From a virus: a DNA stretch of 40,488 nt. Position numbers and translations under genes: made by a program. The number at the start of each line of letters is the position of its first letter. Position 1 is the stretch's first letter. This document shows, piece by piece, positions 15,771 to 25,700 of the stretch. The notes under the pieces are model-generated. The model was not told the DNA's origin. It did not search any database and saw nothing but the letters and a program-made list of their open reading frames with translations. The stretch spans positions 1 through 40,488 of IMG/VR virus record IMGVR_UViG_3300035670_000528, one strand, 5' to 3'.

Positions 15771-16925
15771 ATGACTACAAACACTTTAACAAACCTATTG
15801 CCTAACCTGTACGCCGATTTGGATGTTGTATCACGCGAATTGGTTGGCTTGATTCCTGCTGTTACTATCGACGCTTCATTGGCTCGAGGTAAAGTAGGCC
15901 AGACTGTATATAGCCCAGTTGCACCAGCAAACACATCATCCAGCATTACGCCTGCGATGGCTGTACCTGCTGAAGCAGATCAGGTAATTGGCAGCGTGCC
16001 ATTTACTCTGACCAAAGCAAAAGCTGTTCCTTTCTCATGGGATGGCGAAGAAGAACGCGGCCTGAATACTGGCGGAGGCATTCGTCCTGTATGGAATGGT
16101 CAATTTGCTCAAGCGTTGCGCGTATTGGTTAACGAAGTTGAAGCTGACTTGGCTGCATTGCAATCAACATTCTCACGCGCTTACGGCTCAGCGACTACCG
16201 CATTCGGTACTGCTGGCGACTTCACTGACGCATCTAAAGTTTTGCGAATTCTGAAAGACAACGGCGCACCATTAAGCGATAACCAGTTGGTTCTTAACAC
16301 TGATGCAGGCGCCAATTTCTTGGGTAAACAAGGCCAGTATCAGACTCAAGGCGATAACAGCATCTTGCGTCAGGGCGTGTTCCAGACTGTTAGCGGTATG
16401 GATATTCGTGAATCTGGTCAGATCGTGTCACAAACTGCTGGTTCATTCACATCTGGCACACTGACATCAGCCGTTCGTGCAAAAGGTGCTGTATCTCTGG
16501 CAACTACCGCAGACTACTCTGCTGGTTTGGCTGCTGGTGACATCATCACATTGGCGCACGAATCTGATGCAAACAAATATGTCATTCAGTCTGTTACAGC
16601 AAGCGCGATTGTTATTCAAGAGCCAGGCTTGCGCACAGCTACGGCTGCAACTGGTACTGTTGCGATTACCAAGGTTGCATCTACCGCACGCAACATGGCA
16701 TTCAACCGCTCTGCAATCGTTTTGGCAACTCGCATGCCAGAGCGCCCAAGTGCTGGTGATATGGCGATTGACGTAACAACCATCACAGACCCACGCAGCG
16801 GCCTGACTTTTGAAGTGTCTGTATATCCAGGCTACCGCAAAGTTCGTTATGAAGTTGCATTGGCTTGGGGCGTTGCTAACGTTGCTCCACGTCACACAGC
16901 TTTGTTGCTCGGCGCACCTGTTTAA
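15771..16925 (+). CDS. Major capsid protein (P22 coat-like)
   Basis: 384 residues, ATG 15771 with AAAAAGGA upstream. The N-terminus (LTNLLPNLYADLDVVSREL), the GQTVYSPVAPA segment and the arrangement with an inserted domain at about 230-290 match the P22 coat protein family (HK97 fold). Forms the icosahedral shell around the scaffold. Followed by a terminator-like hairpin, which would let it be expressed at higher level than downstream genes. Confidence 0.9.
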   Translation: MTTNTLTNLLPNLYADLDVVSRELVGLIPAVTIDASLARGKVGQTVYSPVAPANTSSSITPAMAVPAEADQVIGSVPFTLTKAKAVPFSWDGEEERGLNTGGGIRPVWNGQFAQALRVLVNEVEADLAALQSTFSRAYGSATTAFGTAGDFTDASKVLRILKDNGAPLSDNQLVLNTDAGANFLGKQGQYQTQGDNSILRQGVFQTVSGMDIRESGQIVSQTAGSFTSGTLTSAVRAKGAVSLATTADYSAGLAAGDIITLAHESDANKYVIQSVTASAIVIQEPGLRTATAATGTVAITKVASTARNMAFNRSAIVLATRMPERPSAGDMAIDVTTITDPRSGLTFEVSVYPGYRKVRYEVALAWGVANVAPRHTALLLGAPV

Positions 16926-16938
16926 CAGAGTTTGAATC

Positions 16939-16965
16939 AAGCCCCTTTTAATTAGGGGGCTTTCT
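16939..16965 (+). terminator. Terminator after coat gene
   Basis: AAGCCCC (16939-16945) pairs with GGGGCTT (16956-16962), loop TTTTAATTAG, then a short T-rich tail. Moderately strong; probably partial termination after the coat gene. Confidence 0.7.
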
Positions 16966-16998
16966 TGCAAATTTTGGCAACCAATACAGGATTAAATC

Positions 16999-19245
16999 AT
17001 GCCTATCGTAAACGCTAATAAAACACTGACCGACGAGTTAGAGATCTGGCGCAAGTTAACTGTAGTTGTATCTTCTGGCGGCTCTGCTTCTTTGAGAATG
17101 TATCAAGCAGGGCAAGATTTGGGCGCTATTCAGTTGTATTCTGGTTCAAATACGTTTGGCCCATTTACAAGCGCAATTAATTATGCTGTTGATTGCTTCT
17201 CAGGTTTTGCCGATGTTAATGAAAGCCAGCCTTCTGATGATGCTATCGTTTTGGCGGATGGGCCCGAAGAGTCGAGTGGTGGTGATTATGACTTCCCCGC
17301 AATCATCGGCCCTGCATCCCTACGCGGCATAAGCGCAAGAGGCGGCTTCCCGAACACAAACACAGCAGGCCAGCTTCTCGGAAAATCTGTTTGGAAAAAT
17401 ATTGGCGGAGATAAGCCAGATGGCTTTAGATTTTTATTTGTTGGCGTGTCTGCGCAAACTGAAACTCCTGCAACATCTGGTACTTTGCGCGCAAAATGCA
17501 AGACTCCTGATGGCTCTTGGTTTGACATAACATTTAATGCGGCATCGTCAGGGCAATTTACCGCAGGCGGCAATTATATTTTAATTTCGGACAACATTCC
17601 TTATTCTCTTGAAAATGGTCAAGAGGTTGAATTGTATGAATCTGGAATAAATACATTGCCAACATGTTTAAATGGCGACTGGATTTTTGAGCAAGTTCAG
17701 AATAGAGAATATTCATTGCAATTGAATGGCACAAACGAAGCTGCAATGCAGGTTAACCAGTTAAATACTGTTCAACTTGAAAATGCGAAGATGAACCCCC
17801 GCACATACTTCGCAACTGGCGCAACATGGTCAAGCGCAAGTGGTGGTACGCTGACTATTAACCTACCAACACATAGTCAAGTGAGTGTTACAAACATTAA
17901 AGTATTGTTATCTGGATTTATGCCATCGGCGATTAATGGATTGCGTGTGCCTACTATTGTAGACACAAATACAATCACAGTGCCATTAGCGAGTGACCCT
18001 GGTGCAACGACTAACAACGGATTGGTGCAGTTTATTCAAATTCCAACAGCAACAACATGGACTGGCGGGGTGCTTACCGTTACCCGCGCAAGTCATGGTT
18101 ATTTGCCGGGCGAGGTTATTTCACATCGCGGCTACACAACGACTGGCACCAGCTTAAACCGTGATTTTGAAATTGACACCGTTCCAGACGCAAATACATA
18201 CACGGTTAAATTGTCATCTGATCCTGGCACCATCACACTTACAAGTGCATACATTTACCGAAAATATATGGACGCAGCAATCAACAATTTCCATTTACGC
18301 CCATTAGCCATGCTTGGTGTTGGCACTGTTGAATGTGATGCAATTATTTCAGATTCCACACAACAATCGGTTGATTTAATTACTGATGAAACTCGCCTTT
18401 GTGGTGTTGTTGCACGATTGATTGGCCTTAAAATTCCTTTTATTGACCTAGCTTGCAATAACGACAGCTTGACTAATTGGGTGACAACAAACCCAGCACA
18501 GCACGCGGTGCGCAATTACATCGCTGGTTTACTGTGTCAGCAATACACATTAGGCATGAGCAAGAACGATGAGGCGCTTTATACAACTGTCGCATCAGCA
18601 GATACATGGAAAGCACAGCTTGATGCATTTAACCTTTTGCCGACCTATGCGCCAATGGCTGCACGCGGTAAAAACAAAGCAGTTCTTGCCCCAACTAAAT
18701 TCGGAAGCAGCTCCCCATGGAATGACTACTCAACACCTGATGGTCAATCGGAAAGCGGATCATATGCAGCATTGCCTATCTGGCATGCTTATCTGAAGTC
18801 TAAGCTTGGTACAATTTTCAACAAGATTTTTGACTATCAATCAACAATTACAGTATTTAACCAGCCGCCTATTTATAAATGCTATGAAAGTGGCGCGCGG
18901 ATTATTATTGTAACCGGCACTACAACAACGCCAATAGTTACGGTTGATTCAAGTACGCCGATTTATCCTGAGGATAATGGCAAAATTATCGGCATCCCTG
19001 GCGCTAGCGGCACCGGCAATGGCATATTGTATTGCTTGATTAAATATCGTAGCGCCACTTCATTTGTAGCGATGTTCCCATTGTATAAAAATAGGGTTCG
19101 CTCTGGCATGGGTATTGCAGTGACAAATGCCAACGCTATTTTGGGATCGCGCAGATTTATAAACCAAGATAATACGCAATCAGACACGGTACATGAAAGC
19201 CCATTGGCTATTCGTACTGGAACTGGTTTAATCTCGCTGAAATAA
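16999..19245 (+). CDS. Large virion structural protein, SGNH-like C-terminal region
   Basis: 748 residues, beginning just after the coat-gene terminator. Residues 1-90 are beta-rich. Residues about 270-340 and 350-420 are two copies of a beta module: the first has TVPLASDPG; the second has W-x-GGVLTVTRASHGYLPG, then NTYTVKLSSDPG. Residues about 445-615 resemble a SGNH/GDSL hydrolase: DAIISDSTQQS (nucleophile Ser 453 in a DS pair), ACNNDSLTNW, LGMSKND, and a His near 596. The G-x-N-D spacing and the D-x-x-H box are imperfect, so activity is uncertain. Candidates are a capsid decoration protein or a receptor/carbohydrate-modifying spike. Placement between coat and connector genes is unusual for a spike. 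Confidence 0.7.
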   Translation: MPIVNANKTLTDELEIWRKLTVVVSSGGSASLRMYQAGQDLGAIQLYSGSNTFGPFTSAINYAVDCFSGFADVNESQPSDDAIVLADGPEESSGGDYDFPAIIGPASLRGISARGGFPNTNTAGQLLGKSVWKNIGGDKPDGFRFLFVGVSAQTETPATSGTLRAKCKTPDGSWFDITFNAASSGQFTAGGNYILISDNIPYSLENGQEVELYESGINTLPTCLNGDWIFEQVQNREYSLQLNGTNEAAMQVNQLNTVQLENAKMNPRTYFATGATWSSASGGTLTINLPTHSQVSVTNIKVLLSGFMPSAINGLRVPTIVDTNTITVPLASDPGATTNNGLVQFIQIPTATTWTGGVLTVTRASHGYLPGEVISHRGYTTTGTSLNRDFEIDTVPDANTYTVKLSSDPGTITLTSAYIYRKYMDAAINNFHLRPLAMLGVGTVECDAIISDSTQQSVDLITDETRLCGVVARLIGLKIPFIDLACNNDSLTNWVTTNPAQHAVRNYIAGLLCQQYTLGMSKNDEALYTTVASADTWKAQLDAFNLLPTYAPMAARGKNKAVLAPTKFGSSSPWNDYSTPDGQSESGSYAALPIWHAYLKSKLGTIFNKIFDYQSTITVFNQPPIYKCYESGARIIIVTGTTTTPIVTVDSSTPIYPEDNGKIIGIPGASGTGNGILYCLIKYRSATSFVAMFPLYKNRVRSGMGIAVTNANAILGSRRFINQDNTQSDTVHESPLAIRTGTGLISLK

Positions 19246-19246
19246 T

Positions 19247-19741
19247 ATGACCCTAATCGTAGAAAACGGCACAGGACTGGCAAACGCAGAAAGCTACGCA
19301 AGCGTGGCTTATGCGGATGCTTATTTTGCAGCCCGCAACGTAACAGCATGGACTGGTGACGATGCACACAAAGAAGGCCTGTTGCGCATTGCTACTGAGT
19401 ACATTGACAGCGTATTCGGTCAGAGATTTAAAGGAACTCGTAACACTATCACGCAGGCGCTGCAATGGCCTAGGGATGGCGTTAGTGTTGATGGATTCGA
19501 CCTTGATTCTGATGTGATACCAGTTGATTTGATGCGTGCAACTTGTGAAATCGCTCACCAGGCTAACAGCACTGAATTGCTGCCTAACTTGGAGCAAGGT
19601 GTAATCCGTGAAAAAGTTGATGTGCTAGAAGTTGAGTATGATTCCAGCTCTCCACGTATTGTTAGATTAAGCAAAGCAAACTCTATGCTGGCTAAGTATC
19701 TCACTGGCAATGGCTTCACGTTCGAGATTAACCGAACATGA
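19247..19741 (+). CDS. Head-tail connector (DnaT-like domain family)
   Basis: 164 residues, ATG one base after the preceding stop. NAESYASVAYADAYFAAR, ALQWPRDGVSVDG and LMRATCEIAHQAN match the family labelled putative DnaT-like ssDNA-binding protein in siphophages. By gene position it is in fact a head-completion/adaptor protein under the portal. Overlaps the next ATG. Confidence 0.8.
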   Translation: MTLIVENGTGLANAESYASVAYADAYFAARNVTAWTGDDAHKEGLLRIATEYIDSVFGQRFKGTRNTITQALQWPRDGVSVDGFDLDSDVIPVDLMRATCEIAHQANSTELLPNLEQGVIREKVDVLEVEYDSSSPRIVRLSKANSMLAKYLTGNGFTFEINRT

Positions 19742-20088
19742 ATTACGATAATTCAGCAGCCACCGCTTTACGGTTGCTAACGTCATTTGGGCGCGATATA
19801 ACATTGCGCACTGTGACAACTGGCGCGTATGACACTGAAACAGGTAGCAACACAGTCACGACGACAGATACAACGGTTAAGGCTGTAGATTTTGCAGTTA
19901 AAGGCGAATCATACGTTGATGGGCAGCTTATTAAGATGTCAGATCGTTATGCGCTTGTTTCGTATGATGGCGCAATCAGTGTAAGCGATAAACTGGTAAT
20001 TGGTTCTGTTGTCTGGTCGATTGTTGCTGTTAAGACTCTTGCGCCTGCTGGTATTGTTGTGCTGCATAAGGTGTATATCAGAAAATGA
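19738..20088 (+). CDS. Head closure/neck protein (by position)
   Basis: 116 residues, start overlapping the adaptor stop and its own stop overlapping the next ATG. Beta-rich: GRDITLRTVTTGAYDTETGSNTV and VGSVVWSIVAV-like segments. Size and position between the adaptor and gp10-like gene fit the head-closure (stopper) protein. Family assignment is inferred from synteny. Confidence 0.65.
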   Translation: MNYDNSAATALRLLTSFGRDITLRTVTTGAYDTETGSNTVTTTDTTVKAVDFAVKGESYVDGQLIKMSDRYALVSYDGAISVSDKLVIGSVVWSIVAVKTLAPAGIVVLHKVYIRK

Positions 20089-20492
20089 CAGGATTCGCTG
20101 TATCGTTGCGCGAGTTTGAAAAGCAGGCTACGGCTGATATTGGCAATGCCGCGGCTAAGATTGCGTTTGATATTTTTTACCGCGTTACAGTTAAGTCGCC
20201 AGTTAAGTCAGGACGATTTAAAGGCAATTGGAATGTGTCTGTTGGCTCACCTGATTTCAGCATATCAGAATCGTTTAACCAGTCATCGCTAGGTGTTGCG
20301 CCTGATTCAACAAAAATAAACGCTGTGCAGGCTACACTGTTGAAAGTAGACGGCACAAAGCCAGTTTATATATGTAACGGCCTGCCATACGCTGCAAGAC
20401 TTGAAACTGGATACTCTAAACAAGCGCCCATCGGCATAGTTGACGTGACACTCGTTGAAATGCAGGCATTAATTCAATACGGCAAATTATGA
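20085..20492 (+). CDS. Tail completion/neck protein (HK97 gp10-like)
   Basis: 135 residues. AAKIAFDIFYRVTVKSPVKSGRFKGNWNVSVG, then YICNGLPYAARLETGYSKQAP, is the characteristic pattern of gp10-like neck proteins. It follows the stopper gene and precedes the tail terminator, joined by start/stop overlaps. Confidence 0.8.
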   Translation: MTGFAVSLREFEKQATADIGNAAAKIAFDIFYRVTVKSPVKSGRFKGNWNVSVGSPDFSISESFNQSSLGVAPDSTKINAVQATLLKVDGTKPVYICNGLPYAARLETGYSKQAPIGIVDVTLVEMQALIQYGKL

Positions 20493-20887
20493 GCTTAAAA
20501 ATAATCAGAAAAGCATTCGAGACTAGGCTGCAAACATACGCAACAGCTAATAGCCTTCCAGTCGCTTATGAAAACTCAGCATTTACGCCAACTGATGCCG
20601 CGCACCTTGAATTGTTCATGTTGCCAGGCCAGACAGGCTCGCAATATTTGGCGCAAAACGACAGGTCATACATCGGCATTGTGCAGATTAATATCGCTGT
20701 GCCATTAAATTCAGCCAATGCAAACGCACATAATTATGCAACAGCCATCGCATCGTTGTATAATGTTTACATTAGTCAAGATACGTTAAGAATATTCACG
20801 CAACCAGCTTATGAATTGCCAGCACAAAAAACAGACACGCATTATGTTTTGCCGTTGCGCATTCCATATCGCTGTGAGGTGGCCTAA
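20489..20887 (+). CDS. Tail terminator protein (DUF4128-like)
   Basis: 132 residues. RKAFETRLQTYA at the start, LPVAYEN, and YIGIVQINIAVP in the centre fit the DUF4128/tail-terminator family, which caps the tail tube and joins it to the neck. The stop overlaps the next ATG. Confidence 0.78.
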   Translation: MSLKIIRKAFETRLQTYATANSLPVAYENSAFTPTDAAHLELFMLPGQTGSQYLAQNDRSYIGIVQINIAVPLNSANANAHNYATAIASLYNVYISQDTLRIFTQPAYELPAQKTDTHYVLPLRIPYRCEVA

Positions 20888-21324
20888 TGGCTGATATTTA
20901 TATCAGCGCAGGCTCGACTATTAGCGTAAGTGCAAACGCGCCACTGATGCGCACTGCTGATGAATTTGGCGAGCTTACTTATACACAGATTCGTGGCGTG
21001 CGTGCTGTCGGTGATTTGGGCCGCGTTAATGAGACATTCCAGAGCAGGCCGCTATATGGCAAGCCTAGCAATGTGTCAGTTGGTAGCGGCGTACAGACTT
21101 TAACGCTTGAGCTATATCGCTGGATTACAGACGCAGGCCAAAACCTAGTACGCGGATTGTCTGGCACTAGATTTGAATATAGTTTTAAGATTGTTGATGC
21201 TGCTGGTGAGGTTGGTTATTTCACCGCCACATCATCACAGAACGCAGCCGGAATTGCAAACGGAACTGCAATCATGGATAACCGCATCACGCTAGACTTA
21301 ACTAGCGAGGTGGTAACATTATAA
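20887..21324 (+). CDS. Phage tail protein, tube-like
   Basis: 145 residues. Beta-rich; TQIRGVRAVGDLGRVNETFQ, then YFTATSSQNAAGIANGTAIMDN. This pattern is seen in small siphophage tail proteins encoded just before the tube gene. It may be a second tube-fold protein or a tail-terminator partner. A terminator-like hairpin begins at its last base. Confidence 0.65.
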   Translation: MADIYISAGSTISVSANAPLMRTADEFGELTYTQIRGVRAVGDLGRVNETFQSRPLYGKPSNVSVGSGVQTLTLELYRWITDAGQNLVRGLSGTRFEYSFKIVDAAGEVGYFTATSSQNAAGIANGTAIMDNRITLDLTSEVVTL

Positions 21325-21344
21325 CGGGAGCGCCCGTTTATTTT
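21323..21344 (+). terminator. Terminator-like hairpin
   Basis: AACGGG (21323-21328), loop AGCG, CCCGTT (21333-21338), then TATTTT. Moderate strength; separates the connector genes from the tail tube gene. Confidence 0.6.
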
Positions 21345-21377
21345 GGCGAAAGCCGCATTTTTTAAAGGAGCTTTATC

Positions 21378-22022
21378 ATGGCATCTAGTTTACCAAACGG
21401 CGCTGCCCTGGCGCTTGCAACAGCATACGCTACAGCACTCAGCGTCACAGCGGCATCTAACGCATCTGCGGCAGTTCTGACCGTTACCAATTCACTGAGC
21501 GTTGGCGATTACGTTGAGTACGTGTCTGGATGGTCTCGTGCTAATAACCGTATTTTCCGTCTGTCTGCTGTAACTGGCACCACTGCAACACTGGAAGGCT
21601 TGGACAGTTCAAGCACTACATTGTATCCAGTTGGCGGCGGCACTGGAACAATTCGCAAGATTAACACATGGACATCCATCACTCAGGTGGTTGACACTGT
21701 ATTGTCTGGCGGTGATTTGCAGACAACTACGTTCCAATATCTTGAAAACGACTTCGAGCAAGAATTATCCACAGTTGTGGCTGCATCGTCTATCGACCTT
21801 ACATTGGGGGATGATCCTTCACTGGCTGGTTATGCGGCATTGAAAGCTGCATCTGATACACGTGGCACTGCTGCATTCCGTATCGTTCTGCCTACTGGTT
21901 CTATCTTGCTGTATAACACCAAGCCATTCTTGAACGAAACACCGACTACAACTAAAAACGAGTTGATGACGGTTGCGGCTAAACTTAACCTGCTGGGCAA
22001 AGTTACGCGTTACGCAGCTTAA
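21378..22022 (+). CDS. Major tail tube protein
   Basis: 214 residues, ATG 21378 with AAAGGAG upstream. Ala/Ser/Thr-rich and beta-rich (LTVTNSLSVGDYVEYVSG, then VVDTVLSGGDLQTTTFQYLE and FRIVLPTGSILLYN). Flanked by terminators, as expected for a protein made in high copy. It precedes the frameshifted chaperone pair and tape measure, the standard place of the tube gene. Confidence 0.82.
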   Translation: MASSLPNGAALALATAYATALSVTAASNASAAVLTVTNSLSVGDYVEYVSGWSRANNRIFRLSAVTGTTATLEGLDSSSTTLYPVGGGTGTIRKINTWTSITQVVDTVLSGGDLQTTTFQYLENDFEQELSTVVAASSIDLTLGDDPSLAGYAALKAASDTRGTAAFRIVLPTGSILLYNTKPFLNETPTTTKNELMTVAAKLNLLGKVTRYAA

Positions 22023-22040
22023 TTGCATTAATTGCAATGC

Positions 22041-22068
22041 CCTGCCAGATCGTAACTGGCAGGTTTTT
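22041..22068 (+). terminator. Rho-independent terminator after tube gene
   Basis: CCTGCCAG (22041-22048), loop ATCGTAA, CTGGCAGG (22056-22063), T5. A smaller inverted repeat ATTGCA/TGCAAT (22022-22027 and 22033-22038) lies just before it. Confidence 0.88.
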
Positions 22069-22093
22069 CTAACAGCCTAAAGGATAAAATAAA

Positions 22094-22471
22094 ATGGCAA
22101 AAATTGTACTAGGTAAAGCCCCTAAAAACTTTAAACGCAAAATCACCATTGACATGATTGATGGCGGCAAAGGTGATATTGAGTTTACATTTAAATATCG
22201 CACACGCAGCGAGTATGCCGAGTTGATGGATAAAACACTGGCGGCAGAATCAGGCGCTGATGTGCCAAAAGACGAAACAGCGGCACAAGCGTTTGCCCGT
22301 ATTGGCGATGGAACTGTTGATTTTATTCTTGCTATTGCCGAAGCATGGGATTTGGATGACGAGTTTAATGCTGAAAACATTAAAACATTGATCGACACAT
22401 TCCCTGCAATTACACCAGCGGCAAGCGAAGTATATCGCCATGCAGTATTAGAAGGTCGCACAAAAAACTAG
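22094..22471 (+). CDS. Tail assembly chaperone, upstream product
   Basis: 125 residues, ATG 22094 with AAAGGA upstream. KRKITIDMIDGGKGDIEFTFKYRTRSEYAELM is the pattern of siphophage tail assembly chaperones (lambda G equivalents). The last sense codons ACA AAA AAC and the stop TAG coincide with a -1 frameshift signal, so a fraction of ribosomes make a 227-residue fusion with the downstream frame. The chaperones coat the tape measure before the tube polymerises. Confidence 0.85.
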   Translation: MAKIVLGKAPKNFKRKITIDMIDGGKGDIEFTFKYRTRSEYAELMDKTLAAESGADVPKDETAAQAFARIGDGTVDFILAIAEAWDLDDEFNAENIKTLIDTFPAITPAASEVYRHAVLEGRTKN

Positions 22472-22511
22472 AAGGCCTCGGCGCTGCAATGTACACGCAG
22501 CGAAACGAGGC
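22462..22511 (+). promoter_or_regulatory. -1 programmed ribosomal frameshift signal
   Basis: The slippery heptamer A AAA AAC (22462-22468) is in the correct phase, with TAG directly after it. After a 6-nt spacer comes a two-part stem: GCCTCG (22475-22480) with CGAGGC (22506-22511), and CGCTGC (22482-22487) with GCAGCG (22497-22502), loop of 9 nt. Slipping by -1 reads on as L-E-G-L-G-A-A-M-Y into the downstream frame. All elements of a classical signal are present. Confidence 0.92.
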
Positions 22512-22776
22512 TGAACTAAACGCATTTGGCCTGACATTGGATGACTTCGACGACAGTTATGATGTCTGGCCTGATTGCTGGGAATCATATCGCGTATTCG
22601 ACCACTGTAATACGCAATGGAATCACGGATTTAACGGCGTAGTTGGCTTGCGTTATGAATCATTATCTTTTATTTGTTCGGCAATTGATGTAAAATTATG
22701 TGAAGATTTATTAATAGACATTCGCATACTTGAATTGGCAGCGATGCGTGAGATTAACAGCCGGAAAGGGAAATGA
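22489..22776 (+). CDS. Tail assembly chaperone, frameshift extension (GT-like, DUF1799-like)
   Basis: 95 residues if begun at ATG 22489, but that ATG lies in the loop of the frameshift hairpin and has no ribosome binding site. It is better read as the T part of a G-T fusion: 125 residues from 22094 plus 102 residues from 22468. The DVWPDCW and QWNHGFNGVVGLRYESL segments resemble DUF1799, the usual second chaperone domain. It ends four bases into the tape measure gene. Confidence 0.85.
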   Translation: MYTQRNEAELNAFGLTLDDFDDSYDVWPDCWESYRVFDHCNTQWNHGFNGVVGLRYESLSFICSAIDVKLCEDLLIDIRILELAAMREINSRKGK

Positions 22777-25700
22777 TGGCAGATATTGAAAGTAAATTAA
22801 ATGTCGCTGTCACCACTTCCGGCGTTGATGTAGCAAAAAAGTCTCTGGCTGATCTAACTAAGGCTGGGGCTAGTGCGGAAAAGGTAACTGACGAATTAGG
22901 ACGCACATCCCGCCAAACTGGCAACGATTTAAATCGAGCAGCAAGTGACACAAATAAACTTGCACGCGAAACAACAAATTTAAACCGTGTTACGCAACAG
23001 GCATCATCTGCGTTTGCATCATACGGCAAAACTCTAGGCGCGGGCTTAATTGCTGGCGCGTCTTTGTCTGCATTGGCAAGACTTACTGACGAATATACAA
23101 AGCTTTCAGGTCAGTTAAAAATAGCCACTGAATCTCAAGTTGAATTTAACAAAGCCTTTTCTGACGTGCGTAGGATTGCTACGCAGTCGCAGTCTGATTT
23201 AGGAACGGTTAGCGCATTATATTCACGCCTAAGTTTATCATTGCGTGAAATTGGAGTTTCAAGTGGTCAGGTAGCATCAATCACAGAAACCGTGTCGTTA
23301 GCATTAAAAGCATCCGGCGCTGGTGCTGGCGAAACCGCGTCAACCATGCTGCAACTGTCTCAGGCTTTTGGTTCTGGAGTATTGCGCGGCGAGGAATTTA
23401 ACGCTGTGATGGAAGCAAGCCCTAACCTAATGCGGGCATTGGCTCAATCAATTGGCGTTCCAGTAGGTAAGTTGCGTGCATTAGCAGCTGAAGGCCAGAT
23501 CACAAGTGACGTTCTAGTTAAGGCGTTTTCTGATGAATCTCTGTTAAATAATTTCAGAGATCAAGCGCGGCAGGTTCAGACAATAAGCGGCGCTATGACT
23601 ACGCTTAAAAACAGCCTGACGTTGCTAGGCGGTGAACTGAATAATCAGACTGGCGCAGGCTCTGCATTTAGCACTATTCTTGTTCAGATTGCGCGTTCAA
23701 TTGAAGGCTTGGCACAATCTATCAAGGGCGATTTAAAAGGCTCTATCGATGCGCTATTGCCATCTTATGACAAGTATCTGCAAGCAAGAAAACAGCAATT
23801 AGAGGATGAGAAAAAGATTGCTGGCATTAGTCGACAACAGATTATCCCGCAAGGCCAGAGATTAGGTCAGATTTCAATACCTGGCGCTGGTGGCACAATT
23901 TCAGAATCTAACACGGTTTTTGCGCAACTGAAAAAACAGTTTGATGACTTAGCTAAAACTAACCCATTAAAAGACGTTACAGCAGCAACTCAAGAATACG
24001 CGCAAAAAGTGGCAATTGTGCGAGCAAATATGCTTGCCATGAACATCACTCAAGATGAAGGCAATAGATATTTAGCGCAATTCAAGAAAGAATTAGACGC
24101 ATCTAATAGCGCACAAGATAAAAAGAATAAATTACAAGAATCAGCGGCAACAAAACAAAAAGCCGCAACTGATTCATTGATTGAATCTGCTCGCCGCATT
24201 TCACCAGTTAATGACAACGATATCGCTTATTTACAGCGCAAGCTAGATGCAACCATTGCGATTACTGGCGAGCAGCGAAAGTTAATCCAAGCAGAAATTG
24301 ACGCAGCTACAGCTCGCAAAGATGCAGCCAGCGACGATTCATATATTAATAGCATGCTTGATTATGCAACAAGCGTGCAAGCTGTCGTTGATAACTTGCG
24401 CGAATCAGTGCTGCAACAGCAAGACGAAAATAAGGTGCGTTTAGGCTTGGTGGATAGCGTCGATACTTTAGTTATTGCTCGCAAAGAGGAAAAGCTTGAA
24501 ATGCTTAAATCTCTTGGCGCGCCTGAGGATGTGATTGACCTGCTGCAAAAAGAAATAGACCTGCGTAAACAATTAAAAGACCAGACAGACCAAGGCAAGC
24601 GCATTGAGGAAAATAAGCGCGCAGAACAGGAGCGTGTACGCGCTACAGAGCAGGCTAACGCGAAAATTAAGCAAGACGTAGAGCGCACATCGGAAAGCAT
24701 AAATAAATCTCTCACAGACGCACTACTGCGCGGATTTGAAAGGGGTAAATCGTTTGCTGAAAATTTCCGCAATACGCTGATTAATATGTTTAAGACGCTA
24801 GTTTTACAGCCAGCCATTAGCTTTATTTTGTCTCCAATTACAAATGCGGTTGCGCAGGGTGTAGAAGGAATAGTCGGCACGGCAAACAGTATTTTTAGCA
24901 ATCTGTCAAACGTATTCACCACAAGCAACCAGTCAATCATAAGTGGGATTGAAGGAATCGGCGCAACCATTGCAAATGGCATGGGCGGTATTCGTGACAC
25001 AATCGGCGGCTTTATTGGGGCTAATGCTTCGACGCTTGCTAATGCTTCTTTATATGCTGGCGCTGTATTGCAATTGGCACAAGGAAATATCGCAGGAGCG
25101 GCAGGTACAGCAATCGGCACTTACTTTGGCGGGCCAGTTGGTGGTGCTATTGGTTCGTTTTTAGGAAATGCGGTTGGCAGTATTTTTGGCGGGAAGAAAC
25201 GCACACCTCGTTATTCATCTGGCGTTAACAGCACATTTTCTGATGGCGTTTTTTCGTCTACTAGCATTAAAGGCGGAATATCTGGATTTAATAAAAATGC
25301 AGGAGGTCAAGAAGGATTATCCAGCGCTGCTAAAGTTTTCAGCACAAGCCTTGACACACTTCTGCAATCATATGGCATAAAGTCTCAGATCAATGCAAGC
25401 CTGCAATTCTACAAGAGAAAGGGCGCATGGGGTGCGGCTCAAATTTCAGTTGGTGGCGTACAGGCTGAAAGTGTTGGCGGGGGATCAAATACCAGCATTT
25501 ACAGCAAAGATGCACAGACAGCATTTAACAACCTGATTACAGCGTTTTTGACAACTGGCTTTTCAAATGCGGTTAAGGCATCTACATTGCCAGAAGGCCT
25601 AAAAGGCTTGTTTGATGGCTTCACAGATCAGACACAAATTGCCGCCATGATTCAAGCCGTGATGACTCTATCAAAAGCGCAAGACGGATTAACTAAACAG

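Noticed and set aside
16467-16970. 167-codon open frame on the minus strand
   Set aside because: Antisense to the major capsid gene; very Cys-rich with no motif; starts inside the terminator.
24362-25120. 252-codon open frame on the minus strand
   Set aside because: Lies fully inside the tape measure gene. Its Ser/Cys/Ala-rich composition is what the antisense of a repetitive coding region gives.
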